A stretch of DNA of 64,000 nucleotides from positions 2,523,501 to 2,587,500 of the forward strand of contig NC_057372.1 in NCBI RefSeq assembly GCF_016906535.1, given 5' to 3'. Shown in pieces: positions 1-12,874 of this stretch (within the stretch, counting starts at the first letter, position 1; the number at the start of each line of letters is the position of its first letter). The notes under the pieces are model-generated. The model did not search any database. It saw only the letters and a list, made by a program, of their open reading frames with translations, and was not told the origin of the DNA. Position numbers and translations under genes: made by a program. The stretch is from Rhizoctonia solani. Lineage: Eukaryota > Basidiomycota > Agaricomycetes > Cantharellales > Ceratobasidiaceae.

Positions 1-92
1 GTACAGGATATTATCTGGGGAGACTCCAGCATATATTCTCATTGCCATTCGGGAACTTATCCACGCGCAGCTTCTCTGTTAACAGATTCAAA

Positions 93-1908
<1,816 letters not shown>

Positions 1909-2233
1909 TTCCGGGTGTTATAAATAGATCCAGAGGGGGTAGAACGTGTAAACCAACTGAAGTTAACGAAACCCAATAAACACTGTATTTTCTTCGAGAC
2001 TCGTACAACCGAGAATAAAATAAGAGAGAAAAAGACTACCTATACCGTACACATTATGCATGTGCTTGTAAACAGTTCCGTAATGATCAGAGGATATCGC
2101 AAGAACCGTATTCCAAATAGACACACAGAAACAAGCTTTTAGAAAAAGAATAAGGAACGAGAATAAACGTAGTACGTCATTACAATGATACCTTCCTCCC
2201 CCAAGTCTAGATACCAGATCTCCAACATCCCAT
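1909..2233. other. Convergent 3' spacer
   Basis: This spacer lies between the stop codons of the iminopeptidase and the SUN protein. It is AT-rich (for example an AATAAAATAAG run near 2014) and I see no other gene in it. It probably holds both 3' UTRs and polyadenylation signals. Confidence 0.6.
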
Positions 2234-5200
2234 CTATGCACCGCTGACGTTTGGCCCAACAGCCTCTCCGTGTACGCGGACGCGGTACAAACAGGTATAG
2301 TTCGGGTCTCCCCAAGAGCTTCGAACCTGAAAGACAACGACACCGACGTCGATTCCGGCTTGTTTGACGCGTTCCGAAACTTCGAACGTTTGAATGTGCG
2401 TTTTGGCGTTGATATCGTACTCAAACTCGGCCAAAAGGATTCTCGCTGGTTTAAAGGGCGGAGCTTCTTCGCTCTGGGCCTCGTTCATGGGCCCGTCAAT
2501 TGCCGGCTTCTCGAGCCCTTGCTGGTATTTGGCCAATTTCTCGAGATTGTCCGCGCCTTCGACCAACCCCCAAACCGCGAATTTCCTTGGCGCAGCACGG
2601 AGATCGTATGCTACTTCCTTCGAAGCGTGGTCGATAGTCACAGCGTCAACTTTGACGCTTCGGCTAAGGAGGACAGCAATCTGGCCTTGGCTCCCTGCAA
2701 AGGGCCAACAGTTACCAACATTAATATCGGGGACAAGAGCCACTGCTGGCGAACGCCCGTGTACTGTTCCGATGCCTAACATACGTCGCCAACCAGGCGC
2801 AGGAGCCATGCTAAACGTGGGCGAGGTGTACTCGGGAATAATGCGGCCGCCACCAGTGTACAATGCAAAGTCGGCACGCATAACGGTATCCTTGGTGGTC
2901 GCTAGAACGGCACGCTGAACGATTTGGTCCATAGCCTCTGGTCCGATCGCAAGCTGCTCTTGTTGATTGCTTCCACGAGTGCCACGCCACCATGAGCTGC
3001 CAGCAGCGTCCTTGAACTTGGCCTCGATATCGCGGAGTTTAGATTCAAAGTCCCGGGATTTGGTATCGTGTTCACGAGATTTGGCGTCGAGCTCCTTGGT
3101 CTTGGAGTCAATGTCCCTGGTCTTAGAATCAAGGTCGGCCGTCTTGGAGTCGATATCTTTCGCCCTGCCTTCGAATCGTTTGACATGTCCTTCAATCTCC
3201 TTGGCTTTAAGTTCGATCTCGCGCGTGCGGGCTTCCATCTCCCTGACCTGAGCATCGGAATAGCTCCCTTTTCCTTCCGACTTCCCAGACGTGGTACCAG
3301 ATCGCTCAACGTATCCCACACGGTTCCCGAGCTGGTCAAACTTGGTTTCTGCCTGCGCAACCCAGCCGTCCATTTGCACGACCTTGGTGTCCACCTGTCC
3401 TATGCGTTTGTCGACTTGTCCTACACGTGTATCGATGTCTCGAACCAATTTATCGACCTTGCCAACCTGCGAGCCAATGTCTTCCGCTCGGTTGGCGACC
3501 TTTTCCACCCGACTATCGAAGCGGTCGAGTCGATCGTCAGCCTTGCTAACCCGTTCGTCAACCCGGAGGACTTTGGTTTCGACAGTTCCGACTCTGGTCT
3601 CCATCGTCAACATTCGCGTGTCAACCTGTCCGACCCTGGCATCGACGTTTCCAACGTAGCCCTCCACGCTTCCTACTCGCGAGGACATATCTCCAATGGC
3701 GGTGTCTGTTGAGCGTTGTGCCTGTTCGAGTATTGCCAGCCTTTTGATGAGCTCTTCCAGGGACCCAGGAGGCATGTCGAATTGGGGGATAGGTGTGTGC
3801 TCATAGTGAGTGGGTTGAGAGGGTTTGACCGGTCTCGAGGATCTGAATATACCCATGTAAAGAGCAGAGAGTACAACGAGAATACTAAGCACCACTTTCA
3901 TATCATGGTTCAATTTTTTCAGTGAAACCAGTGCACGCATGACTGAGCGCACAAAGGTCCCAAGTGCAGCTCCCACTCCCAGGCCTTTGCTATTCCGCTT
4001 GGGCGAGTACGAGAACGAGGATTGCAACGAGGCACGTGGTATTTGTTGAGAGCCAGCGATTTCGCGAGACTGTTGGGCAACTTCAGGATCGGTGTAGGCG
4101 TTCGAGTCGTCATCAACCAACGCATCCTCCAGTGCTTGCTCTTCAGCCATCGAGTCGGTAGTATGACCACCCACGCTTTGAGATCGAGGAGTGTGACTCC
4201 GGCTGCGACTACGACTACGGCTACGGCTTCGACTCTCGGACCTCCCACGAGACGGAGGCAGAATAGATGGCTCTTCATCGACCTGCATAAGATTGCTAAC
4301 GCTATGCAAGTCGCCGTCGCCCAGCATACTTGCGCTCGGTCGTGAAGATTGTCTGCGAAGCTTTCTAGAGCGATTACTTCTGGAGGGCCCAATAATAGGC
4401 AGCGACATTCCCTTGACATGTTTGGGCTTTTTCTTCCGCTTGCCCTCATCCGAGTCAAATCCGTCCGACTCTTCCTCCTCCGATTCTGAGGGCTTATAGA
4501 GCGCGTTGTCCCTGCTCTTTCTCGGTTTCTTCTTGGACGTAGTGGAGGATTTACTCGTGTCGGGCCCAGGCTCAGGGATGGTAAGACCGGCTTTTGCACG
4601 CTGGTAGAGAGCCTCAGCATCTTCATAATCACTGGTACGATCCACGCTAGAGAGAGACTGCTGGATGTTGGTAGTCGAAGCTGAATCCTCGGGCTGGCGG
4701 GACGTAGCACGCCTGGCTTGGTTGATCAAAAAGGACCCGGCAGCACCAAGTGCATCGTACAACGGGGTCTTGGCCCGATCGGCGCGGTTGATAGGGTCCC
4801 CATTGATGTCCACCTCGCCCGAATCGTTTGCACCAATTCCAGATTCATCCTCCTCGCGAAGTACCGATGGCGCACGGCCAAATGTAGTAGACGCCTGGGT
4901 AGTGAGTCGGTTACCACTGGACCAGCTCTGGGTCAACCTGGGCTTTGGCAAGGTCCCTCCAAGCTTGGAAAACGCCGCCTGCGTAAAGGCATTGGCAACG
5001 TTTACGCTCGTGTCACGGAAGACGACTCCAGGGGAAGATGTAACAGACGAGGTGGAAGCGGTAGGACCCAACGATTGGTTACGCTGTTTAAGGCGGGCGT
5101 AACGAACGTTGGCAGGCTCAGAAGAGCCTGGCTCTTCGGTAGGGGCGCGTTGAGACGTGGTGGCGGATCGAGTGGGGGAAGATGGCCGGTTGCCAGTCGA

Positions 5201-5496
5201 GGAAGACGCCTTGGGAGGTGAACCGGACCCGGATCGTGCGAGCTCTGGGGCACTGATATAGCCCAAGCGTCAATGGAAATTTTCAATGAAAACTGTAACT
5301 CTACTCACCCGTAAGAATACGAGACCGGGATAGTATGGGTCGAGGCTGCTCTGCGAGGCGGGGAGGGCTGTGTTTCAGGCTGCTCCGACTCTCCAGCAAG
5401 CTTAGAAGATTTTAGTTGTTGTTTTTTAGGTCCGTTGAGAAAGGTGTTGCGGTCAACTCGCCGCTGTTGTCCAAGAGGTGTGTTGGTGAAGGACAT
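2234..5496 (-). CDS. SUN-domain (Sad1/UNC-84) inner nuclear membrane protein
   Basis: This is predicted to be the inner-membrane half of a LINC complex, tying chromatin to KASH proteins. Exon 1 (5496-5309) starts at MSFTNTPLG and joins across one intron to a single exon 5252-2234, giving about 1068 aa. In order: a Ser/Pro/Lys-rich nucleoplasmic region with an Arg-Ser dipeptide run near residues 399-415; one membrane span near 514-531 (core VVLSILVVLSALYMGIF); a lumenal coiled coil of 7-residue repeats (RVGQVDT type, about 585-711); a second block of DIDSKTx heptads (about 758-810); and a C-terminal SUN domain from about 853 to the end, with DFALYTGGGRIIPEYTS, GNCWPFAG and the conserved DHASKE. 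The protein is long for a fungal SUN protein. Long open frames on the opposite strand inside this exon are shadows. The upstream region holds a cluster of CACGTG sites. Confidence 0.93.
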
Positions 5497-5712
5497 CCAA
5501 CTAGAAACCTTGGTCAGCCCCAGCTCCCTCGATACCGTCCAAGGCTTACCGCTATTAATATTAATCTGAACTCCCTCTATGCTATGGACGCAGATAACTG
5601 AGCTTATAATAAATTTTCTAAAAGTGTTTAATCTGAGCAAGATGCCGTCGAGGATGTGTGGGGACCAGATAGATGGCAGTTGCTCTTGTGATGGTGTAGT
5701 TGAACTCGCAAA

Positions 5713-5746
5713 CACGTGTGGCACGTGCCCATCACGTATCACGTAA
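5713..5746. promoter_or_regulatory. E-box cluster upstream of the SUN gene
   Basis: Two perfect CACGTG palindromes (5713-5718 and 5722-5727) are followed by two CACGT half-extended copies (about 5733 and 5740). All lie about 220-250 bp before the SUN start codon. This is the classical binding sequence of bHLH factors such as Cbf1/USF. Function here is inferred. Confidence 0.5.
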
Positions 5747-6154
5747 GCAAGCACCTTGGGCCAGAAAAGAAAACTGAGACAACGCTGTGAGTTAAACAAT
5801 TGGATTGGCCTGCCACGAGGCCCAAGTCTTTGGTCAGACCAAAAGTTAAATCTTTCAAACAATTGAACGCGCATAAACACTCTTTCGTTGTTCGATCCAG
5901 GTGGACAATCGAATATGCGTGACCCAGGTCACGAATCTACTGTATTGGATTAACAGCAAAAAAGAGGGTCTGGTAAAATACTGAACTTGACAACGAGTTT
6001 GAAAGCAAAGTCTGAATCCGAAACATAAAAGCACCAAGCTTAAGTACAATGTTGCAAACCGGGAGAGTGAGAGAAATTCTACAATGCTATTACCGGCGCC
6101 CAGCACCAACTTTGTTCAGTAGGCCAATGTAGCGTTTGTCCGGCGACTAAACCT

Positions 6155-6730
6155 TCAAATCCATCTCGGCCCGGGCTCATATTGTGGAACAAGTACTCTC
6201 GCTCTGTTGGGTGTAGTGGGAATATATTTGGATTGCTCGAATTTTGTCCCAGTTTCAGAATCGTTTTGGGCAGTGAAGAACTCCTCATCAAATGGGATTG
6301 GAGTACTCAGAACTTCGATCAACTCCTGGAGTTCAGCTAAAGAGGCCTCCAAAGACGATGTGGTAGTCGATGATAAAGAATTGGTGCGGAACCGCGACTG
6401 ATCTTCTAATTGCAACCGTGGAGGTGGTTGGCGATTGATAGAGGAAACAGTTCGTGATCGTGGGGTGGGGACGGAAAATGTAGGTGAACGAATGGAGTCC
6501 GAACCAGACGGATGTGTAGGGGTAGTGCCAGACGTATAGACAGGGCTAACCGGAGCCGAAGCAGCACGGCACCGCATCGAGCAGGGCACCTCGAGCTGAT
6601 TTCGAGTTGAAGAATGCATAGGTAACGAAGACATAGATCGCCCACGCGCCAATCTTAATGGAAGTGAAAAATTAATTTGGCTGGACCCGATATTGGGATA
6701 CGCGACTGGTGCTCGCTCAGCCATGATCAT
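6155..6730 (-). CDS. Unrecognised Ser/Thr/Pro-rich protein
   Basis: An open frame of 191 codons with two in-frame start codons two codons apart (6730 and 6724; MIMAERAPV or MAERAPV). I do not recognise the family. The first two thirds are low-complexity and rich in Ser, Pro, Arg and Thr. The last third is more ordered and acidic, with a short amphipathic stretch (SLAELQELIEVL) followed by PFDEEFFTAQND, which could be a short helix for protein binding. No signal peptide, membrane span or catalytic motif is visible. It is probably a disordered regulatory or adaptor protein if it is real. No intron is needed. It lies on the same strand as the SUN gene, with about 660 bp between its stop and the SUN start. 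Confidence 0.5.
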   Translation of the reverse strand: MIMAERAPVAYPNIGSSQINFSLPLRLARGRSMSSLPMHSSTRNQLEVPCSMRCRAASAPVSPVYTSGTTPTHPSGSDSIRSPTFSVPTPRSRTVSSINRQPPPRLQLEDQSRFRTNSLSSTTTSSLEASLAELQELIEVLSTPIPFDEEFFTAQNDSETGTKFEQSKYIPTTPNRARVLVPQYEPGPRWI

Positions 6731-8252
6731 AAGATAAAGCCAGAATGGGAGGGTGGAGTAGGTGTTTGGTGTGACAAGTCGGGTGCCTCGTACTCATATA
6801 AGACGCAGGTTTATGATAATTCGTGGCGCAAGGTGAGACACAAACCCTGGGTCGTCGGGTCAATCCCATTACGTGCCCCTCGAGGCGTGATTCCGGGGTC
6901 AAAAACCAAAAGACCGACCCACCCCGGCAACTCTTACTCTGCCTAATCGGAGTGGGGTGGCCAGCGGAGGCAGCTGAGGAATAACTTACTGGCTATAGAA
7001 GTTGGCAGCCCCGAACAGGGCTAACAATACCCGTCCAGCTCTGTCCCGAAATGAATAGATAGCGCTCAAATGATTGACAAATATCCGAGCCTCCCGCAGC
7101 GGCCCGTGATCGGTCGTTGCGCACACCTTCTCCCGCGATCAAATCCTTGACGAGCGTTGGAAATGTCGCCGCGGATCACCTCCCATTAAGCTCGCAAGAG
7201 ACTGCCAGAGGGTGAAGACCAGAATTTGAGCAAGCACATGACAACCAAGCAAAGCGTCGACTACCATCACAAGACTCATGGTTTCAAGCGAGGCACCGTA
7301 GCATCCAATATGTACGGGTTGTCTTGTGAACTGTGCTGATCGACAAACTCGTGTTTGGTCGGCAGCGTCCTAATCAAGTCTGATTGTTGCCAAGATCGTT
7401 GAGCGAAATATATAAGGAACTAAGTGTCGAGGCCAAGATCGTGTTGAAGTTAAACCAAATAATCACAACGTGTTGAGGCTGCACTGCCCAAGACCCACCT
7501 GACCCCACCTCAGAGATCTGGAACCGTGTGAAATACTGGTGGGGCTACAGACAAGCAACTTTGCCCGCTTGGCTCAACCATATACTCACAACTCAGCATT
7601 AATATTTCCCGCAAATTCGTGCCGATTCCGGATTTAGTACGGCACCATGCGAAGCCATTCACACCGACTAGCGACATACGGCAGAAGCCGAGGTGCCCTA
7701 AAATTTGTGAGTGCTGAACGTGTCGTAATTTTACGGATCGTGGTTGGCTAGTAGATCCTAGATGCTCGCTCCCTAGGACGTCTACTAAAAAAAATAGCGC
7801 AGTGACGTGGAGGGCAGCAATCCAGTTGGCCAGGGCTCTTTGAATCTACTCGCCGCTTCTGACCCTTTCCCTGTTTCCCCTACTCGCCAGGCGTGAGATA
7901 GTGTGTTCAATGCTTGAGTAGTGTGTGAGATATCCGAGATACCACATCAAGGGAAACAAAGCCTAATCAAGCATATAGCTACCTGATCAAGGATCCTCGT
8001 GAAATTTGGCGGTTAAATAAACATTGTCCAAGGTTCCCATCCGAGGTTATATATGAGGTCTTGGAAGGGGTAATGACATCATGAAGATCCAGGTCCCGGT
8101 ATGTGAAAACAAGTATTATATTTCCCCGCACAATGCGTGGAAAGCTACTATCGCAATTGATAACCAAGCCAAGGTTAGCTCAGGATCCCCCTTTTTTGCT
8201 TCGTCATATCGCCCGCAGTAATCGCGTGCCGTCATGCGGTCTTGATTCCCTT
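6731..8252. other. Gene-poor spacer
   Basis: About 1.5 kb without a supportable gene. Short open frames near 6677-6946 and 7979-8167 have no signal of selection that I can see. The left end holds the presumed promoter of the Ser/Pro-rich gene, and the right end leads into the TATA-like element of the gene starting at 8313. Confidence 0.5.
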
Positions 8253-8258
8253 TATATA
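8253..8258 (+). promoter_or_regulatory. TATA-like element of the 8313 gene
   Basis: TATATA lies 55 bp before the chosen ATG and is followed by a strongly pyrimidine-rich leader (CTCCCTCCTCCCC and CATCCCTCTCC) up to the start codon. This arrangement, common upstream of fungal genes, is the main support for the start at 8313. Confidence 0.45.
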
Positions 8259-8312
8259 CACCAACTCCCTCCTCCCCTGGCGCTCCACTCCATCCCTCTC
8301 CAACTTATCGCC

Positions 8313-8777
8313 ATGACAGGTTCACCCAAGTACACCCCTGCCCTCTCGCGCTTCCCAACGGACTCTTCCAACGACGAGGAGCTCGATCGTGTACTACTTA
8401 CTCCACCCGATCGCACGTCATACAACAGACGGGTCATTGCCCAGGGCCACCCAGTACCGGCCCATTCCCCCAGTGATGAGTTCATCGGTGAGCTCGGCTC
8501 CGGCATCGATGTTGGCATATCACTGACCAAGTCCATAGGCACACCATTCTCCACGTCTAATCTTTTCGAGTATCCTTTCAACCCGGACGAGTCGTCACCC
8601 AAAGACCCGAAACCTATCTCTATAGCCACGTCCAATTCCAACCAACATACCGGACATCTTAGCACCGGGTCGGGCTCCCCTTCATCACCATACTACGCTC
8701 GTGCATTACGCGAAGTGTCAAAAGAGGCTCCCATCCCACCATCACTTCGGGAAAAAGTCTCGGCGCTGGGCGCGTAA
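8313..8777 (+). CDS. Unrecognised small Ser/Pro-rich protein
   Basis: A 154-aa frame starting MTGSPKYTPALSRFP and ending in SLREKVSALGA. I do not recognise it. It is rich in Ser, Pro, Thr and Asp, with probable phosphorylation-type segments (DSSNDEELD, TPPDRTS) and a short PIPPSLREKVSAL helix-like tail. There is no signal peptide or membrane span. The open frame extends further upstream, but the ATG at 8313 is preferred because a TATA-like box and a pyrimidine tract sit directly in front of it. Intron-free as drawn, and isolated between two gene-poor stretches. It could be a fast-evolving lineage-specific gene. Confidence 0.5.
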   Translation: MTGSPKYTPALSRFPTDSSNDEELDRVLLTPPDRTSYNRRVIAQGHPVPAHSPSDEFIGELGSGIDVGISLTKSIGTPFSTSNLFEYPFNPDESSPKDPKPISIATSNSNQHTGHLSTGSGSPSSPYYARALREVSKEAPIPPSLREKVSALGA

Positions 8778-9542
8778 TGTACTTGTAGTTTTCTTTCTCT
8801 TTCCTATTCGTATTCGGTATGTTTGGCATATGTTCCCTTGTTTATTCATCAACATTTATGCTCTTTCCCAGTCTTATTCCATCGCTATTGTGTGTTTAAA
8901 AGAGCCTGAAACACGCAACAGGCTCCCCTCTCGCATCTTAAACTATCTCGCTATTCAAGGACCTATACCAGTGTATTTTTAGTTGGCTCTCTCGAACCTG
9001 TACTCAGCCAGTACAATGATGTACTGTAACGATCGGCGCGATGACGAATAATATTTGCTTATGACGTCATATGACTGACTTGTGCAAGCGAGAGGTGTTG
9101 GATGGACGAGGCTCTTGAATACAAACGTTGCTGTCCACAGTAGACTTGCAGAACTGTATTAAAGTAGTAGTGATGAGGTCACGATCACTTGATAGATACA
9201 GGCGAACGCGCCCCGCGTTCTGGTGATCCTTGATCAACGTGTACATTCGTGAGGTTTTTTGGCCATGTCCCTTGGGATTTGATCTATATCCAGATCGAAA
9301 CTTGCCAGATGTGTGTCATGGTTGAAAGGATCCCACCATATCACTGTTCGGCGTGGAGCTTTCTGGGCAAGTTATTCTGAGAGAGAGACACCCTGATCGC
9401 ATGATGACATATACACCCCTCAGTGTGCATCACGGTACGTCTGTTGAGTTCTCGCACAGCTATATCTACCTGTACGGCGTATCAATAGGGGTTCACCCTG
9501 AAGCAAAAATGTCTCAGAGACGGGCGTATCCGTGTGTTGAAC
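8778..9542. other. Spacer with one CRE palindrome
   Basis: No supportable gene. A perfect TGACGTCA palindrome (CRE/ATF type) is at 9062-9069. Near 9487 a GGGGTTCACC motif resembles the end of the inverted-repeat element that follows, so a second element end may be buried here. Confidence 0.45.
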
Positions 9543-9754
9543 CACGGTGGACCCCAAAAGTGCGGATTTTCTGAACGTAAAAAATCGCGCGTTATATGCG
9601 GAGTGTTGGCAAAATCCGACCAGTTTCTCCATGAATCCGCATCCTCAACTCACCCCTGTGTGTCGTCAAGGTGCGGATTCTGCGATTTTAGGTGCGGATG
9701 TCTGGCAAAATCTGGACGTCATGCGGATTTTCCGTACTTTTGGGGTTCACCGTG
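9543..9754. mobile_element. MITE-like element with terminal inverted repeats
   Basis: The left end reads CACGGTGGACCCCAAAAGTG. The reverse complement of the right end reads CACGGTGAACCCCAAAAGTA, so 18 of 20 bases pair, and the similarity continues into GCGGATTTT/CGGAAAATCC. The interior repeats the motif TGCGGAT and GCAAAATC several times. Length is about 212 bp with no coding capacity, as expected for a non-autonomous DNA element. A clear target-site duplication is not visible; AAC flanks both ends but is too short to trust. Confidence 0.6.
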
Positions 9755-10249
9755 AACCCGCGCAACCTGGTCACTGGCTAAATCGTATTAGTATAATACA
9801 CGTATGATAGGGGCCTGCACGTCAGTGTCTCTACCATATGCATGGGTCCGAACATCCTGCGTCTATCCAGTAGACGTATCTGTCTTCCTGGTAAACCGTT
9901 GCTTGACTGTCCTATCCGAGTCGTGCGGAACTGGCAGACAGCTTTCGATAGGATGGGCGGTGAACGTGGTGGATCATTTTGATCAACGAACAACCACGAG
10001 TTCTTGTTAAAATGGGCGTTGTACGGTTCGCTGGATGATGGGACTCAAAGAGGCCCGCTCTGATGCGGGGTTTTTTCCGGTTACGGGGAAAGCTTTCGGG
10101 CATGCTTACTATTGCTATTTGGCATGACCGGAGGGGAGAGTATATGCATACCTAAGCTCCTCATCATGACGTCGGCCCCTGACTCCCAACGCATCTATAG
10201 ACTTTCTTGTTGATTGCGCCCATCCGCCAAGGGCGATATAAACCTACTT
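9755..10249. other. Spacer, nothing recognised
   Basis: About 0.5 kb between the inverted-repeat element and the duplicated promoter segment. Only short overlapping frames on both strands, none convincing. Confidence 0.4.
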
Positions 10250-10365
10250 CGCAGTGAGCGCATGCCGTGCCGTAGCGCCAACCAGATGCTGGCACAGCAC
10301 GAGCGGCCCCACCCATCTTTCCACCGGGTATTCCGGGGATATAGTACTTTACCAGTGTATAAATT
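10250..10365 (+). promoter_or_regulatory. Duplicated core promoter, copy 1
   Basis: This segment is a diverged repeat of 11977-12086. Both copies carry GCCGTGCC/GCGGTGCC, TAGCGCCA, GGCACAG, CCGGGGATA and TTTACCA in the same order, and end in a TATA box (TATAAATT at 10358-10365 here) 46-73 bp before the start codon. The tandem duplication therefore included the promoter. Confidence 0.65.
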
Positions 10366-10430
10366 CATGGGTGCTACCCAAACAAGGAGAGCAATATCCC
10401 GTTTCTTGTATCAGGTCCTTTCCATTTACA

Positions 10431-11122
10431 ATGTTAAACCGTTTCTTCGTGACCTTGATTCTGCTAAGCGCGACCCAAATGTCTGAAGCTCAATGGTACG
10501 GGCGTTCACACCGAGTTTGAATGAAGTGATTATTCATGTTTTGTCAGGCCCCCTAATGATGGACCAAGTTCCAGCATGAGTACAGCGGTAAAGGCTGTCA
10601 TAGGAATCATAGCCGGTGATTGATCTCACAATCAATCCTAATCACGTCGCCACTCAGAGCTATATTAAATTATCACTTAGGCATCTTTGGCCTCACTATC
10701 ATATTTTATATATTTATGTTCTTTTATCTGCGAAAACATGGGAAATCTTTCGTGGATTTTCTCCTTTTCCGAAGGCGAAGAGGCCTCATCGAAGTATCCC
10801 ATCATCATCATCATTATAACCAGGCCGAAAGTGGTTTAAATGGACCGGCTCAAACCTCGTTTCAGCAGCCAGGCTCGTACAGCCCATACACTTCTGATCA
10901 AAAGTAAGTGTGGCAGTTGGCAAACTCAACTCTCAGTTTAATCCTTAGTGCTAATAACGTTGGTGTTTCAGTCAGGGGATACGTATGCCAGAGCCTGTGC
11001 ACACTTCAAACAATTGGACACCACAGGTAAGCTTGCTCTTTTCTAGTTCGTACTTGAGGCTAAGATATGCACAGGGAGGGCCAAACCCGCCCGACTACCC
11101 ACCTCCACAGGAAAAGGTTTGA
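10431..11122 (+). CDS. RCR-like single-pass membrane protein, tandem copy 1
   Basis: A small predicted type I membrane protein. Splicing gives MLNRFFVTLILLSATQMSEAQW as a signal peptide, an ectodomain of only about 15-20 residues (WPPNDGPSSSMSTAV), one span (VIGIIAGIFGLTIIFYIFMFFY), a basic flank (LRKHG, FRRRRG), a five-histidine run, and a Gln/Pro/Tyr-rich tail that ends in PPDYPPPQEKV. PPDY is a PPxY motif, the ligand of WW domains in Nedd4/Rsp5 ubiquitin ligases. The first intron uses GTACGG after CAATG; a cleaner-looking GTTCTG donor exists only in the paralogue. The layout matches RCR (resistance to Congo red) proteins, which control chitin deposition and traffic of plasma-membrane proteins. 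The family name is an inference from layout. Confidence 0.72.
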
Positions 11123-11976
11123 GCTTTGAATTTCTGGGTGATATGCATGCATGAACATCAATAATCTAATATCATAACATAGCAACTACACTCTACCACC
11201 GATAATACTTGTATATATAGATAATCAATTGTACATGAATCTACTTCTGTATTAAATACTTTCTATAGCTATTAGGCGGTTTTTACAGGGAAATATAGTG
11301 AGCACAAGGCATGTATGCGATATCATATTTCGATACCGAGCCTCGGACTTCTTGCTTCTGACAGCCACCCAGCTGTTTACATGAGAAGGCCTTCTGCCAC
11401 AGTGCCAAGTGCAAACCGGCAAGGTGGAGAGGTGCCCGAGTCGCATTAACGAGTTCACACGTGAGCCAGCGTCCCCCGAGGCATGAGTACGACTCACAGG
11501 CCGGGTAGGTTATCTACGCTCGACATCATGGCGACAGGGAATGGTGGTAGGGAGGAGAAGAGAACTAGCATGTTGCTCGACCCGTCTGTCGGCGGGAAGT
11601 GGTCGATACTCGCAGCCGATTGGTGGAGCGGCTACATAATACCGTAAGTATCGACTTCCTAGGCTCAGCACTGGTCATGCGGTCCCGCGAGGTACGTTGC
11701 ACCACTTCTTTGGTAGCGACAGTTCGGTATTGGCCCTCGTGTATTAAAGTGATGGCTCTCTGGTTTCATGCATTACAGCGCCCTAAAAAATCTTCTTTTG
11801 ACTATCAGTGTACAGAAAGGGCCCAGATATGTCTGATATTAACGCCCTATATAGCTCTTGTTAGGGTATATGCATGACTTCCAAGTAGCTTCGCATCACA
11901 ACTCGGATCTCCGAATTACGGCGTCTCTATGGGTTTATCTTCTGATTATACTGATCTTCTGAGCACAGTACATCTA
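11123..11976. other. Spacer between tandem copies
   Basis: About 850 bp with no supportable gene. Short frames at 11252-11497 (-) and 11599-11877 (+) do not resemble anything I know. Confidence 0.45.
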
Positions 11977-12086
11977 TAGCAGTCAGTACATGCGGTGCCT
12001 TAGCGCCACAAACATGCGTGCCGGCACAGTACGAACAGCCTTGCTGTGGGGCCCTCCGGGGATAGGACTTTACCACTATATAAAAT
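11977..12086 (+). promoter_or_regulatory. Duplicated core promoter, copy 2
   Basis: Repeat partner of 10250-10365, with the shared blocks in the same order and a TATA box (TATATAAAAT, 12077-12086) about 50 bp before the start codon. Confidence 0.65.
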
Positions 12087-12131
12087 CACGAATGCTGTTT
12101 GGTTGATGGACGTATAGTTCCCTCTTCCGTC

Positions 12132-12874
12132 ATGAATATGCGGCTTGTAATATTAAATCCCTTTGCATTTACCTTGGTTCTGTTAAACGCGACCAAGCCG
12201 TCTAAAGCTCAATGGTACGGGTTCTGTTTGCTCAACTTCACGTCCGAGTCAAATTCAACTTAAAACCCCATTTAAATCTTGTTAGGACGACCAACCAACC
12301 TAATCATGATCCCGGTTCTGCTATGAGCTCAACGGTAAAGACTATTATAGGAGTAATGATCGGTAATTAGCTTCTTGAGTTTCTGCTTATTGTTTTGCTC
12401 AAATTGATAACAAACGTTATCCAGGCATCTTTGGTCTCATCATCATATTCTACGTATTTATGTTCATTTATCTGCGAAGGCACGGGAGGTCTTTTGTGGA
12501 TTTTCTTTTTCTTCGACGAGGACGTGTCATTGAAATATCCCACCATCACTACTATAACCAAGCTGAAGGTGGCTTGGATAGATCGGCTCAGCCTCCGTTC
12601 CAGCAGGCAGGTTCATACAATCCATACGCTTTTGATAAGAAGTGAGTGTGGTAGTCAATGAGTTTGGAATTTTGAAATCGACCCTTGGTGCTAAAACTTA
12701 TCAATCTCGACGATTTAGTCAGGAGCTGCGTATGCCGGAGCCTGCGCACACTTCGAGCAACGCGAACTGGTCACCACAGGTATGTTTGTTTGCTTTATAT
12801 TGCGCTCACTGCTAAGATATGTATAGACGGGTCCAAGTCCGCCTAGCTATCAGCCCCCACAGACAAAGATGTGA
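12132..12874 (+). CDS. RCR-like single-pass membrane protein, tandem copy 2
   Basis: Paralogue of the 10431 gene with the same intron positions and phases. Starts MNMRLVILNPFAFTLVLLN (signal peptide; a second in-frame ATG lies at 12138), then W-TTNQPNHDPGSAMSS, a membrane span (GIFGLIIIFYVFMFIY), a basic segment (LRRHGRSF, LRRGR), a His/Tyr stretch (SHHYYNQ), and a tail ending PSPPSYQPPQTKM, again carrying a PPxY motif (PPSY). Membrane and tail are more conserved between the copies than the signal peptide and ectodomain, which suggests selection on the cytosolic, WW-binding side. Intact, with canonical splice sites. Confidence 0.72.

Noticed and set aside
2270..5221. Several long plus-strand open frames opposite the SUN exon (up to 214 codons)
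   Set aside because: They are shadows of the repetitive, GC-rich coding strand. They lack motifs, start sites and splice structure.
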